DNA of 64,000 nt from Nocardia yamanashiensis NBRC 100130 (GTDB lineage Bacteria; Actinomycetota; Actinomycetes; Mycobacteriales; Mycobacteriaceae): NCBI RefSeq assembly GCF_001613325.1, contig NZ_BDCD01000030.1:1-64000 (forward strand), given 5' to 3'. The notes under the pieces were generated by a model that saw nothing but the letters and a program-made list of their open reading frames with translations, searched no databases and had not been told where the DNA came from. The position numbers and the translations under genes were made by a program. Shown here one piece after another: positions 8,461 to 15,516 of the stretch (the first letter of the stretch is position 1; every line of letters begins with the position of its first letter).

Positions 8461-9801
8461 ATGGCGGTTGCCCGCAAACGCGGCGATGCGTTGGGTGTCG
8501 CGGTGCTCGGCATGGGCAATGTCGGCGCGGAGGTGGTGCGGACATTGCACGAGCACGCCGAAGAACTGAACAGGCGGATCGGCATGGCACTGGAACTCCG
8601 GGGTGTCGCGGTCCGCGATCCGCACCGGAATCGAGGCCTGCCCGAGCGGCTGTTGACGACCGATGCCGAGGCGCTGGTCGCCCGATCGGATGTCGACCTC
8701 GTGGTCGAGGTGATCGGCGGCATCGATCCGGCCCGGCGATTGATCAGGTCCGCGCTCGAAGCGGGGAAGTCGGTGGTGACCGCGAACAAAGCGCTGCTGG
8801 CCGACTACACCGGTGAGCTGGCCGCGGCGGCCGAGAATCACGGCGCGGACTTGTATTTCGAGGCCGCTGTGGCCGGGGCGATTCCGATCGTGCGTCCGCT
8901 GATCCAGTCACTCTCCGGCGACCGAGTGAACCGAGTGGTCGGCATTGTGAACGGCACTACCAACTTCATTCTCTCCGCCATGGCCGACACTGGCGCGGGC
9001 TATGCCGAAATGCTCGCCGACGCCCAAAGATTGGGATACGCCGAAGCCGATCCGAGCGCCGACGTGGACGGGCTCGACGCGGCCGCGAAGGCGGCGATCC
9101 TGGCGTCGCTGGCGTTCCATACCCGGGTGACCGCCGGTGATGTGCACCGGGAAGGCATGTCCCGGATCACGGCGGCGGACCTGCGGACCGCCGCCGAATT
9201 GGGTTGCACCGTCAAAATGCTCGCTGTCTGCGAACGGGTCGACGCCGGACCGGGCGAACCCACACCGGAGGCCGGCGGCAAGGAACGAGTCGCGGTTCGA
9301 GTCCATCCCGCGCTGATTCCGCGTGCCCATCCGCTGGCTGGAGTCGACGCCGCATTCAATGCCGTGGTCGTGGAGGCGGAAAACGCCGGCCGGCTGATGT
9401 TCTACGGCCAGGGGGCCGGCGGCGCTCCCACCGCTTCGGCTGTCATGGGCGACCTCGTAATGGCGGCGCGCAACAAGGTCTTCGGCGGTCGCGCGCCCGG
9501 CGAATCGTCCTACGCCGAATTGCCGATCGCACCTTTCGATGATGTGCTCACCCGGCATCATCTGACTCTGAACGTGACCGATCGCGCCGGCGCGCTCGCG
9601 GCGGTAGCGAGCGAATTCGCCAGGCGCGGAGTCAGTATCGCCACGGTACGGCAGCGTTTGACGGGCACTCTCGCACAGCTGACCGTCGTCACACACCGGG
9701 CCCGGGAGTCCGTGCTCGCTGAGATCGCCGCCGCGTTGTGCGAATTGGACTCCGTCACGTCCGTGACCAGTGTTCTGAGATTGGAAGGCACCGAGGAATG
9801 A
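8461..9801 (+). CDS. hom: Homoserine dehydrogenase with C-terminal ACT domain
   Basis: This 446-residue enzyme reduces aspartate semialdehyde to homoserine with NAD(P)H. It has the N-terminal nucleotide-binding loop (VLGMGNVGAEV), the substrate region (NGTTNFIL and the DPSADVDGLDAAAK stretch), and a C-terminal ACT domain (from about residue 360, LTLNVTDRAGALAAVASEFA) typical of threonine feedback control. The ATG has an AAAGGTGAG site and lies 5 bp after the exporter gene. Its stop overlaps the next start (ATGA). In mycobacteria hom usually follows lysA; here it follows an exporter next to an NRPS, which suggests a pathway-dedicated copy. The retained ACT domain means it may still be threonine-sensitive. 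Confidence 0.93.
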   Translation: MAVARKRGDALGVAVLGMGNVGAEVVRTLHEHAEELNRRIGMALELRGVAVRDPHRNRGLPERLLTTDAEALVARSDVDLVVEVIGGIDPARRLIRSALEAGKSVVTANKALLADYTGELAAAAENHGADLYFEAAVAGAIPIVRPLIQSLSGDRVNRVVGIVNGTTNFILSAMADTGAGYAEMLADAQRLGYAEADPSADVDGLDAAAKAAILASLAFHTRVTAGDVHREGMSRITAADLRTAAELGCTVKMLAVCERVDAGPGEPTPEAGGKERVAVRVHPALIPRAHPLAGVDAAFNAVVVEAENAGRLMFYGQGAGGAPTASAVMGDLVMAARNKVFGGRAPGESSYAELPIAPFDDVLTRHHLTLNVTDRAGALAAVASEFARRGVSIATVRQRLTGTLAQLTVVTHRARESVLAEIAAALCELDSVTSVTSVLRLEGTEE

Positions 9802-10916
9802 GCGCAACCACACGGGCCGTCACTGCGAGTCACATGAAAGACAGTGTCGTGCAGACTGTTTGGCCGGGATTGATCAATGCCTATCGGGATCGTCTCCCGA
9901 TTCCGGCCGACTGGGAAGCCGTCACCCTCTTCGAGGGCGGTACTCCACTGGTGCCCGCACATCATCTGTCCGAGCTGACCGGCTGTGAGGTGTACCTCAA
10001 GGTCGAGGGTGCGAACCCGACCGGTTCGTTCAAGGACCGTGGCATGACCATGGCCATGACCGACGCCAAGTACAACGGCAAGACCGCGGTGCTGTGCGCC
10101 TCCACCGGCAACACCTCGGCCTCGGCCGCCGCCTACGCCACCCGCGCGGGCCTGCACTGCGCGGTGCTGATCCCGCAGGGCAAGATCGCCATGGGCAAGC
10201 TGGCGCAGGCGGTCATGCTGGGCGCGAAGATCATTCAGGTGGACGGCAACTTCGACGACTGCCTGGAGCTGGCTCGCAAGGTGACCGCGGAATTCCCGTC
10301 GGTCGGCCCGGTCAACTCGGTGAACCCGGCCCGTATCGAGGGTCAGAAGACCGCGGCCTTCGAAATCGCGGACGCCCTGGGCAAGGCTCCCGACGTGCAC
10401 GTGCTCCCGGTCGGCAACGCGGGCAATATCACCGCGTACTGGAAGGGCTACAGCGAGTACTACGCCGACGGCGTCACCACCTCGCGCCCGCGCATGCTGG
10501 GCGTGCAGGCCGCCGGTGCGGCGCCGCTGGTCAACGGGGCTCCGGTCAAGGATCCCGAGACCATCGCCACCGCCATCCGGATCGGCGCGCCCGCGTCCTG
10601 GAACCAGGCCATGGCCGCCAAGGAAGAGTCCGGCGGCGCGTTCCGCGCGGCCACCGACGAGGAGATCCTGGCCGCGTACCGCCTGGTGGCGTCCAAGGAA
10701 GGCGTGTTCGTCGAACCCGCCTCGGCCGCTTCGGTCGCCGGTCTGCTGGCCGCCCGTAAGGAAGGCTGGCTCGATTCCGGCCTGAGGGTGGTCTGCACCG
10801 TCACCGGCAACGGCCTCAAGGATCCGGACAACGCCCTCGAGGGCATGCCCGAGGTCCAGCCCATCGCGGTCGATCCGATCGCCGTCGCACACGCACTCGA
10901 GCTGGCTCGACAGTGA
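9798..10916 (+). CDS. thrC: Threonine synthase
   Basis: This 372-residue PLP enzyme converts O-phosphohomoserine to threonine. The PLP lysine is in GSFKDRG (near residue 78), followed by ASTGNTSAS and the PVGNAGNI phosphate-binding loop. It starts inside the hom stop codon (ATGA) and ends by overlapping the homoserine kinase GTG, so the three are translationally coupled. Codon use changes within the gene. About the first 165 bp resemble hom, while the rest to about 10.87 kb is almost all G/C at third positions, like a highly expressed housekeeping gene. That could reflect recombination with another thrC copy. Confidence 0.95.
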   Translation: MSATTRAVTASHMKDSVVQTVWPGLINAYRDRLPIPADWEAVTLFEGGTPLVPAHHLSELTGCEVYLKVEGANPTGSFKDRGMTMAMTDAKYNGKTAVLCASTGNTSASAAAYATRAGLHCAVLIPQGKIAMGKLAQAVMLGAKIIQVDGNFDDCLELARKVTAEFPSVGPVNSVNPARIEGQKTAAFEIADALGKAPDVHVLPVGNAGNITAYWKGYSEYYADGVTTSRPRMLGVQAAGAAPLVNGAPVKDPETIATAIRIGAPASWNQAMAAKEESGGAFRAATDEEILAAYRLVASKEGVFVEPASAASVAGLLAARKEGWLDSGLRVVCTVTGNGLKDPDNALEGMPEVQPIAVDPIAVAHALELARQ

Positions 10917-11866
10917 ACGCATCCGCTGGATCAAGAATGGCCCGGACGCTGCCCGCCGGGTTGTCGGTGACCGTCCGGGTCCCGGCGTCGAGCGCGAATC
11001 TCGGACCCGGATTCGATTCGCTGGCAATAGCTTTAGGACTTCACGACGAAATCGAGGTCACCACTGCCGACTCCGGATTGACGATCGAGATAGAGGGGGA
11101 GGGCCGCGACGAGGTGCCCAGGGACTCCTCCCATCTGGTTGTGCGGGCGGTTCGGCGGGGTTTGGCCGCGCACGCCACGGCCGCGGCGGGCCTGCACGTG
11201 CGGTGCCGCAACGTGATTCCCCATGGGCGGGGCCTCGGCTCTTCGGCCGCCGCCGTCGTCGGCGGACTGGCGGCGGGACAAGCGTTGTCGGCGCTGATCG
11301 ATCCCTGTCCGGCCGGGTCTGATCCTGGTGATCTGGTGCGGCTGGCCGCCGAATTCGAGAACCATCCGGACAATGCGGCTGCCAGTGTGCTCGGCGGCAC
11401 GGTGGTGGCGTGGGCCGAGGACACGCAGTCGGTCGAACCGTACTATCGCGCGATCCGGCTGCCGGTCGATCCGGCGGTGCGTCCCGTGGTGCTCATACCT
11501 CCGCATCATTCGTCGACCAGCGAAACACGGGGATTGCTACCGGAATTCGTTCCGCACCGCGACGCGGCGTTCACAGCGGGCCGGGCCGCCCTGACGGTGG
11601 CCGCGCTGACCTCCCGCCCCGACCTGCTGTTGTCCGCCACGGCGGACCGGCTGCATCAGGACTATCGGGCGTCGGCGTGGCCGTCGAGCATGAGATGGGT
11701 CGCCCGTCTGCGCGCGGCCGGCATCGCGGCCACCATCTCGGGTGCGGGACCAACGGTATTGGCGCTGTGTGTCGCGGAATTCCCGGCGGAATTTCACGAA
11801 CGCGCCGCCGCCGAGGGGTTTCTCGTGGTCGAGCCCGGAATCGCAGACGGTCTGCAGGTGATCTGA
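10913..11866 (+). CDS. thrB: Homoserine kinase (GHMP family)
   Basis: This 317-residue GHMP kinase phosphorylates homoserine for threonine synthase. It shows the N-terminal VPASSANLGPGFDSLA motif, the ATP loop GRGLGSSAAAVVGGL, and the C-terminal ATISGAGPTVLAL motif. The GTG at 10913 overlaps the thrC stop (GTGA). An ATG at 10937 is an alternative start. It is the last gene of the exporter-hom-thrC-thrB operon and ends 13 bp from the convergent gene at 11880. In mycobacteria thrB is followed by rho; that is not the case here. Confidence 0.93.
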   Translation: MNASAGSRMARTLPAGLSVTVRVPASSANLGPGFDSLAIALGLHDEIEVTTADSGLTIEIEGEGRDEVPRDSSHLVVRAVRRGLAAHATAAAGLHVRCRNVIPHGRGLGSSAAAVVGGLAAGQALSALIDPCPAGSDPGDLVRLAAEFENHPDNAAASVLGGTVVAWAEDTQSVEPYYRAIRLPVDPAVRPVVLIPPHHSSTSETRGLLPEFVPHRDAAFTAGRAALTVAALTSRPDLLLSATADRLHQDYRASAWPSSMRWVARLRAAGIAATISGAGPTVLALCVAEFPAEFHERAAAEGFLVVEPGIADGLQVI

Positions 11867-11879
11867 AGGGTGATCGGGT

Positions 11880-12308
11880 TCAGAGTCCGCGCAGGACTCG
11901 CCCGGCCGATCGATACCGGTAGGCGACCTGTGAATGTTCATTGACCACCTGGTGGATCCGATCCACCAGGGCGGTCAGCCGCCTGGTCGAGCTAGCGACC
12001 TGCGTCTCCCACTCCAAGGCGCCGCCCCGCGCCCGGCTCGTCGCATCGATTTTCACCAGGGCCGATGCCAATTGCTGTGATGTCGACTCGAATTCGTGCC
12101 GGATGGCGACGAGCCGGTCGCGCAATTGCGCCGACTCGGTCATCGCGTTCTTCACCGTCTGGCGGGCGCGGTATGCGGCTTGGCGGCAAGCGGGTGCGCA
12201 ATACACCTGCGGTCGGCCGGTCGGCGGTTGCACGTATCGATTCGCGCAGACGGCGCACACCGGAGCGACGGCTGCGTTCAACGCCGCGTGCGTAGCGGTC
12301 CGAGTCAT
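11880..12308 (-). CDS. Small zinc-finger protein
   Basis: This 142-residue protein has a probable zinc-binding knuckle near its N-terminus (Cys18, Cys21, Cys37, Cys41; CxxC-x15-CxxxC, with YCAPACRQAAYRARQ). This pattern occurs in small actinobacterial proteins of unknown role and resembles DNA- or RNA-binding zinc ribbons. The rest is helical, with heptad-like stretches suggesting a coiled coil. The start at 12308 has a GGAGAA site. It is divergent from the TetR gene and shares its promoter region, so the operator there may also control it. Confidence 0.7.
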   Translation of the reverse strand: MTRTATHAALNAAVAPVCAVCANRYVQPPTGRPQVYCAPACRQAAYRARQTVKNAMTESAQLRDRLVAIRHEFESTSQQLASALVKIDATSRARGGALEWETQVASSTRRLTALVDRIHQVVNEHSQVAYRYRSAGRVLRGL

Positions 12309-12388
12309 GTGAGTTCTCCGTTCCCCAAACGGTTTCCGTGATCGGTTCGGGCTCCGGGAGTGATTCGAAGTCACGATCCGAAGCGCCG

Positions 12389-12425
12389 CAGTGTCAAACT
12401 AACAGAAGTCTGACACTGTGTCGAA
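12389..12425. promoter_or_regulatory. Probable TetR operator between the zinc-finger and TetR genes
   Basis: The 154-bp divergent gap holds an inverted repeat CAGTGTCA-N14-TGACACTG (12389-12396 and 12411-12418). Overlapping it, 12408-12425 reads GTCTGACACTGTGTCGAA, which matches the minus-strand site at 3141-3158 at 16 of 18 positions. A further copy of TGTCGAAC lies at 12440-12447. The position fits an autoregulatory operator of the TetR gene starting at 12463. Confidence 0.6.
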
Positions 12426-12462
12426 CTGTTGTCAGTCGAGGTGTCGAACAATATGCTGACTG

Positions 12463-13140
12463 ATGCGAGCAATCGCGATCACCGGAGCGGATCCGGATCG
12501 ACGAGCGAGTTGGGGGAAGGTCATCAGCGCTAGCGGCGTTCCCGCGCGAGTGCGCACCAGGGAGGTCGAGGACTCTCTCGGTGTCGCGCTCGTGACCCTC
12601 TTGGGGAATGGAATGTCCTTCTCCGACATCACGATCCAGCAGTTGGCCGATCTGGCGGGGATTTCCCGTCCCATGTTCTACTACTACTTCGACGACAAAC
12701 ACGATCTGCTCGCGCACACCTTCGCCGCGGCGGTCCCACTCGAGCTGCGCGCGAAACAGCAGCTCGGTGGCTGGGCCTCCGGGGCGGTGCAACTTCGAAC
12801 GGCTCTGGTCGCCGTGGCGCACCTGATCGACCGGGATCGAGAGCTTTTCGCCGCGGCACTTCAGGTGTCCGGTCACCACGAGGCGATCTCTGCGGTGTTC
12901 CGATCGACCTGTGAAAGCATCCGCGCCATCCTCGCCGACCGGCTTCGTTCCATCCAGCTCGGTGACGGAGACCGCGGGGCGGACCCCGACCTGACCGCGA
13001 TCGGGCTGACCATGTTCGTTCGCGGGATGGTCCGCCAACTCATTCTCGACGACGGCGACCCCGACACGGTCGCCGAACTCGTCGACGTGACCACCCTGGT
13101 CATGGGGCGAGTGCTGATCGGTACCCGCGCGGCCGAGTGA
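12463..13140 (+). CDS. TetR/AcrR-family transcriptional regulator
   Basis: This protein has up to 225 residues. Its helix-turn-helix is ITIQQLADLAGISRPMFYYYFDDKHDLL (about residues 53-80), a textbook TetR DNA-binding domain, followed by a variable helical ligand-binding domain. No strong ribosome site precedes the ATG at 12463; a GTG at 12550 is a possible shorter start. The alpha/beta hydrolase gene follows 34 bp later. The repeated motif upstream of this gene and upstream of the small protein/KS unit suggests it controls itself and part of the NRPS/KS locus, perhaps with the exported product as ligand. Confidence 0.88.
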   Translation: MRAIAITGADPDRRASWGKVISASGVPARVRTREVEDSLGVALVTLLGNGMSFSDITIQQLADLAGISRPMFYYYFDDKHDLLAHTFAAAVPLELRAKQQLGGWASGAVQLRTALVAVAHLIDRDRELFAAALQVSGHHEAISAVFRSTCESIRAILADRLRSIQLGDGDRGADPDLTAIGLTMFVRGMVRQLILDDGDPDTVAELVDVTTLVMGRVLIGTRAAE

Positions 13141-13174
13141 ATTCCCTTATTCGCGTAGAACATAGGAGAAGGCA

Positions 13175-13897
13175 ATGACGGACTTGCTACCCGTGGTGTT
13201 GGTACACGGCATCCGGCTCAGCGGGGGTGCCTGGCGGGTCGTGGCCGCGCAGTTGGAACGGCAGCGACCGGTGCTGGCGGTCGATCTGCCCGGACACGGA
13301 ACGCGCCGGGGCGAACGGTTCACCCTGTCCGGAGCGTCGGAAACCGTCCTCGAGGGGATCGACCGGCTGGGCGGTCGCGCACTGGTGGTGGGGCACTCGC
13401 TCGGCGGCTATGTGAGCATCGCGGCGGCAGCGAACGCGCCCGAACGGATCGCAGGACTGGTGGTCGCCGGTGCGACCTGTGTCCCCAATCGGCTACTGAC
13501 ATCGCCGTTTTCGCTCATGCATCGCATGCTGTCGACGCAGCCCGATGGCGGCGAACGGATCAGCGGGCGGATCTTCGACGCGGCACTGCCCGGTGAGGTC
13601 GCCCGCGCGGTCAAGGACGGTGGAATCGCCACCGAGGTCATTCCCGACGTCGTTCACGAGTTGACCGCCTTCGATGTACTCGGCGCGTTGGCCGACTACC
13701 CAGGCCCGGTCTGGCTGGTCAATGGAGGGCACGACCATTTGCGATTGCACGAGCGGCGCTTCGCCGGCGCGTGCGCGCACGGCCGCTTGAACGTAGTTCC
13801 CGGTGCCGGACACTATCTGCCACTGACTCGTCCGCAAGAGTTTTCGCGCACCGTCTTGGATGCCGCCGCCGCCGCGGAGGCCTCGGCGCTGGAGTGA
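13175..13897 (+). CDS. Alpha/beta hydrolase
   Basis: This 240-residue alpha/beta-fold hydrolase has an oxyanion strand VVLVHGIRLSG, the nucleophile elbow GHSLGG (Ser about 75), a late acid in the NGGHDHL region and the catalytic His in GAGHYLP. The family includes esterases, lactonases and thioesterases; the substrate cannot be told from sequence. The start has AGGAGAA upstream and lies 34 bp after the TetR gene, so the two are likely co-transcribed. It may be a tailoring or detoxifying enzyme for the TetR ligand. Confidence 0.85.
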   Translation: MTDLLPVVLVHGIRLSGGAWRVVAAQLERQRPVLAVDLPGHGTRRGERFTLSGASETVLEGIDRLGGRALVVGHSLGGYVSIAAAANAPERIAGLVVAGATCVPNRLLTSPFSLMHRMLSTQPDGGERISGRIFDAALPGEVARAVKDGGIATEVIPDVVHELTAFDVLGALADYPGPVWLVNGGHDHLRLHERRFAGACAHGRLNVVPGAGHYLPLTRPQEFSRTVLDAAAAAEASALE

Positions 13898-14140
13898 GCC
13901 GGGGACCAGCGGGACGTCGAAGCCGGCGGTCAGGGTTCCAGTCGTGGTGAAGTAGTGCACGTTGCCATCACAGGGCACCACCGGCGGAGGGGCCATCCGG
14001 AGTGGGAGCGGTGGTGTCACGGGACCTACCGTCGCGCTTTGACTGCTGCCGGGGACGGCATTGGCACCGAGCAGGACGGCGAACGTTCCAGCCCTCGAAG
14101 TAGCAGCGAGAGCTCACCTGCTGCGGTGAGTTCGGTTCTG
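13898..14140 (-). other. Gene-free stretch with a possible remnant of a secreted protein
   Basis: No plausible intact gene lies between the hydrolase stop and the duplicated leader. On the minus strand, about 14117 to 13900 reads without a stop as a signal-peptide-like segment (AGTFAVLLGANAVPGSS) followed by Pro-rich sequence and CDGNVHYFTTTGTLTAGFD, but it has no start codon and runs into the antisense of the hydrolase. It looks like the degraded front of a small exported protein. I am not sure of this. Confidence 0.3.
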
Positions 14141-14280
14141 CGGGGGTGATGGTGAGCGCCACCTTGGGGGCCTGTTTCGTGGGTTCTTCCGGACCGAAGA
14201 TTTCGGTGCGGGGGGATCGCTGGGCGGCGGCGACACTGCCGCGCAAGGTGCACGAATCAGGCCGACGGGGGTGGGCTGCG
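14141..14280 (+). repeat. Duplicated leader, copy A (upstream of the nitroreductase gene)
   Basis: This 140-nt stretch is homologous to 15368-15516. The first 59 nt (from GTGATGGTGA to GAAGATT) match at about 80% without gaps. They are followed by a GGGCGGCGG/GCCGCG hairpin, a shared CACGAATCAG and a G-run. The spacing from CACGAATCAG to the start codon is identical in both copies. The element therefore looks like a promoter or structured 5' leader rather than chance similarity. It contains a small CCACC-TTG-GG hairpin that is weaker in this copy. Confidence 0.6.
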
Positions 14281-15333
14281 TTGCTGACGACTCATTTCGA
14301 CGATGCTCTCGCGAATGCTTTGAAGATCGCGGCGACCAGTCCGTCGTCGCACAATTGCCAGCCCTGGGCGCTTGTCCGCCTGGGGCCGGAGTCCTTGCTG
14401 CTGGCTTCGGACCGGGACCGGGAGCTGCGGACCTTGCCCGCTCACCACGCGGAAATGCGGGTCAGTTGCGGACTGTTTTGGCGGCTGTTGCATCTGGCGC
14501 TTGCGGCGCAGGGCTGGGTGGTCGAAACCGAGTCGATGCCCGAGCTGTCCGAGCTGCCGCCGACCTGGACTCCCTTGCGCGTGGCGCGGTTCCACTTCAC
14601 CGGCGCCCCGGATGGACCTCTCGATGACTTGCGGTCGATAGCAGGGCGACGGCACACGAACCGGGGTCCGTACCGCGATCGGTCGGTGCCGTCCACCGTT
14701 CTCGGGGAACTCGGGATGCGGGGCGCGGTCGCCGAACCCCCAGTCCTCATTCGCCACCTGACCATCGAACGAGACCGAAACCTGTTCGCCGCCTTCGTGG
14801 CTCGTCACGGCGGCAAGGAATTCGCTCATCGGGCGGCCTGGCGGGAGGCGTATTCGTTCATCCGCCGCACCGAGACCGAAGCGCGGATTCGGGGCGACGG
14901 CTATGCCTTCACCACGTTGTTCGGGCCGCTGTCGGCGGGCAGTCTGCTGTTGCGCAGGGTGGTGCTCGCCCCGGCCGCCATGAGCGCCTTACGGCTGACC
15001 GGATTCCCGAGATTGCTGTCCGGAAAGCTCGCCGCGATCGTCCGGCGGTCGCCGGTCATCGTGTCCATGAGCCTGCCTGATTCCGCCGACCCGGAGTGGG
15101 ATCTGGTGACGGCGGGCGGGGTGTTGCTGGACTACTGGCTGCGCGCAACGGCATTCGGGTTGGTGCTGCATCCGGTCAGCGTCGTGATCCAGCACGAGGA
15201 TCTGCGTCGCGAGCTGCAGGCCGGCTTCGATCTGCCCGGCCGGGTCTTCTTCATCGCCCGCCTGGGCTATCCCGCCGAACGGTTCCCGTCGGCTCCGCGC
15301 CGCCCTGCGGCCGCCGCGCTGCGGCCGCTATGA
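14281..15333 (+). CDS. Acg-type nitroreductase-family flavoprotein
   Basis: This protein of about 350 residues has the Acg-type nitroreductase fold: an N-terminal ALKIAATSPSSHNCQPW stretch that contacts FMN, a central RHTNRGPYRD segment, and a C-terminal AGGVLLDYWLRATAFGLVLHPVS region. The TTG start at 14281 is preferred over upstream starts because it aligns exactly with the FAAL start in the duplicated leader. The FAAL gene follows after 183 bp behind the second leader copy. It may be an FMN-dependent oxidoreductase that modifies the product of the FAAL/PKS genes, for example by oxidising or reducing the pyrroline ring. That role is inferred only from the shared leader. Confidence 0.75.
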   Translation: MLTTHFDDALANALKIAATSPSSHNCQPWALVRLGPESLLLASDRDRELRTLPAHHAEMRVSCGLFWRLLHLALAAQGWVVETESMPELSELPPTWTPLRVARFHFTGAPDGPLDDLRSIAGRRHTNRGPYRDRSVPSTVLGELGMRGAVAEPPVLIRHLTIERDRNLFAAFVARHGGKEFAHRAAWREAYSFIRRTETEARIRGDGYAFTTLFGPLSAGSLLLRRVVLAPAAMSALRLTGFPRLLSGKLAAIVRRSPVIVSMSLPDSADPEWDLVTAGGVLLDYWLRATAFGLVLHPVSVVIQHEDLRRELQAGFDLPGRVFFIARLGYPAERFPSAPRRPAAAALRPL

Positions 15334-15367
15334 CCGGTATTCACCCGCGCCGGTGAACCCGCCCCCG

Positions 15368-15516
15368 CGGGGTGATGGTGATCTCCACCTTGGGTGGCTG
15401 TTTCGTGCGTGCTTCGGCATAGAAGATTCCTTATGCAAGGTGCAAGGGGAGATCGACAGGGGGGCGGCGGAACAGCCGCGTCCATTCACGAATCAGACCA
15501 CTGGGGGAGTGCACGC
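15368..15516 (+). repeat. Duplicated leader, copy B (upstream of the FAAL gene)
   Basis: This 149-nt copy is homologous to 14141-14280. It holds a perfect CCACC-TTG-GGTGG hairpin (about 15384-15397), the GGGCGGCGG-AACA-GCCGCG hairpin, CACGAATCAG, and GGGGGAG as the FAAL ribosome site. It is about 9 nt longer than copy A in the middle. An alternative is that both copies descend from a short coding remnant on the minus strand, since both contain TKQxPKVxxTITP in one frame. Confidence 0.6.

Noticed and set aside
8461..11866. hom-thrC-thrB as the ordinary housekeeping threonine operon
   Set aside because: The usual neighbours lysA and rho are absent, hom is coupled to an exporter and an aspartokinase lies by the KS gene. 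I favour a dedicated set, but the rest of the genome was not visible, so this is not final.
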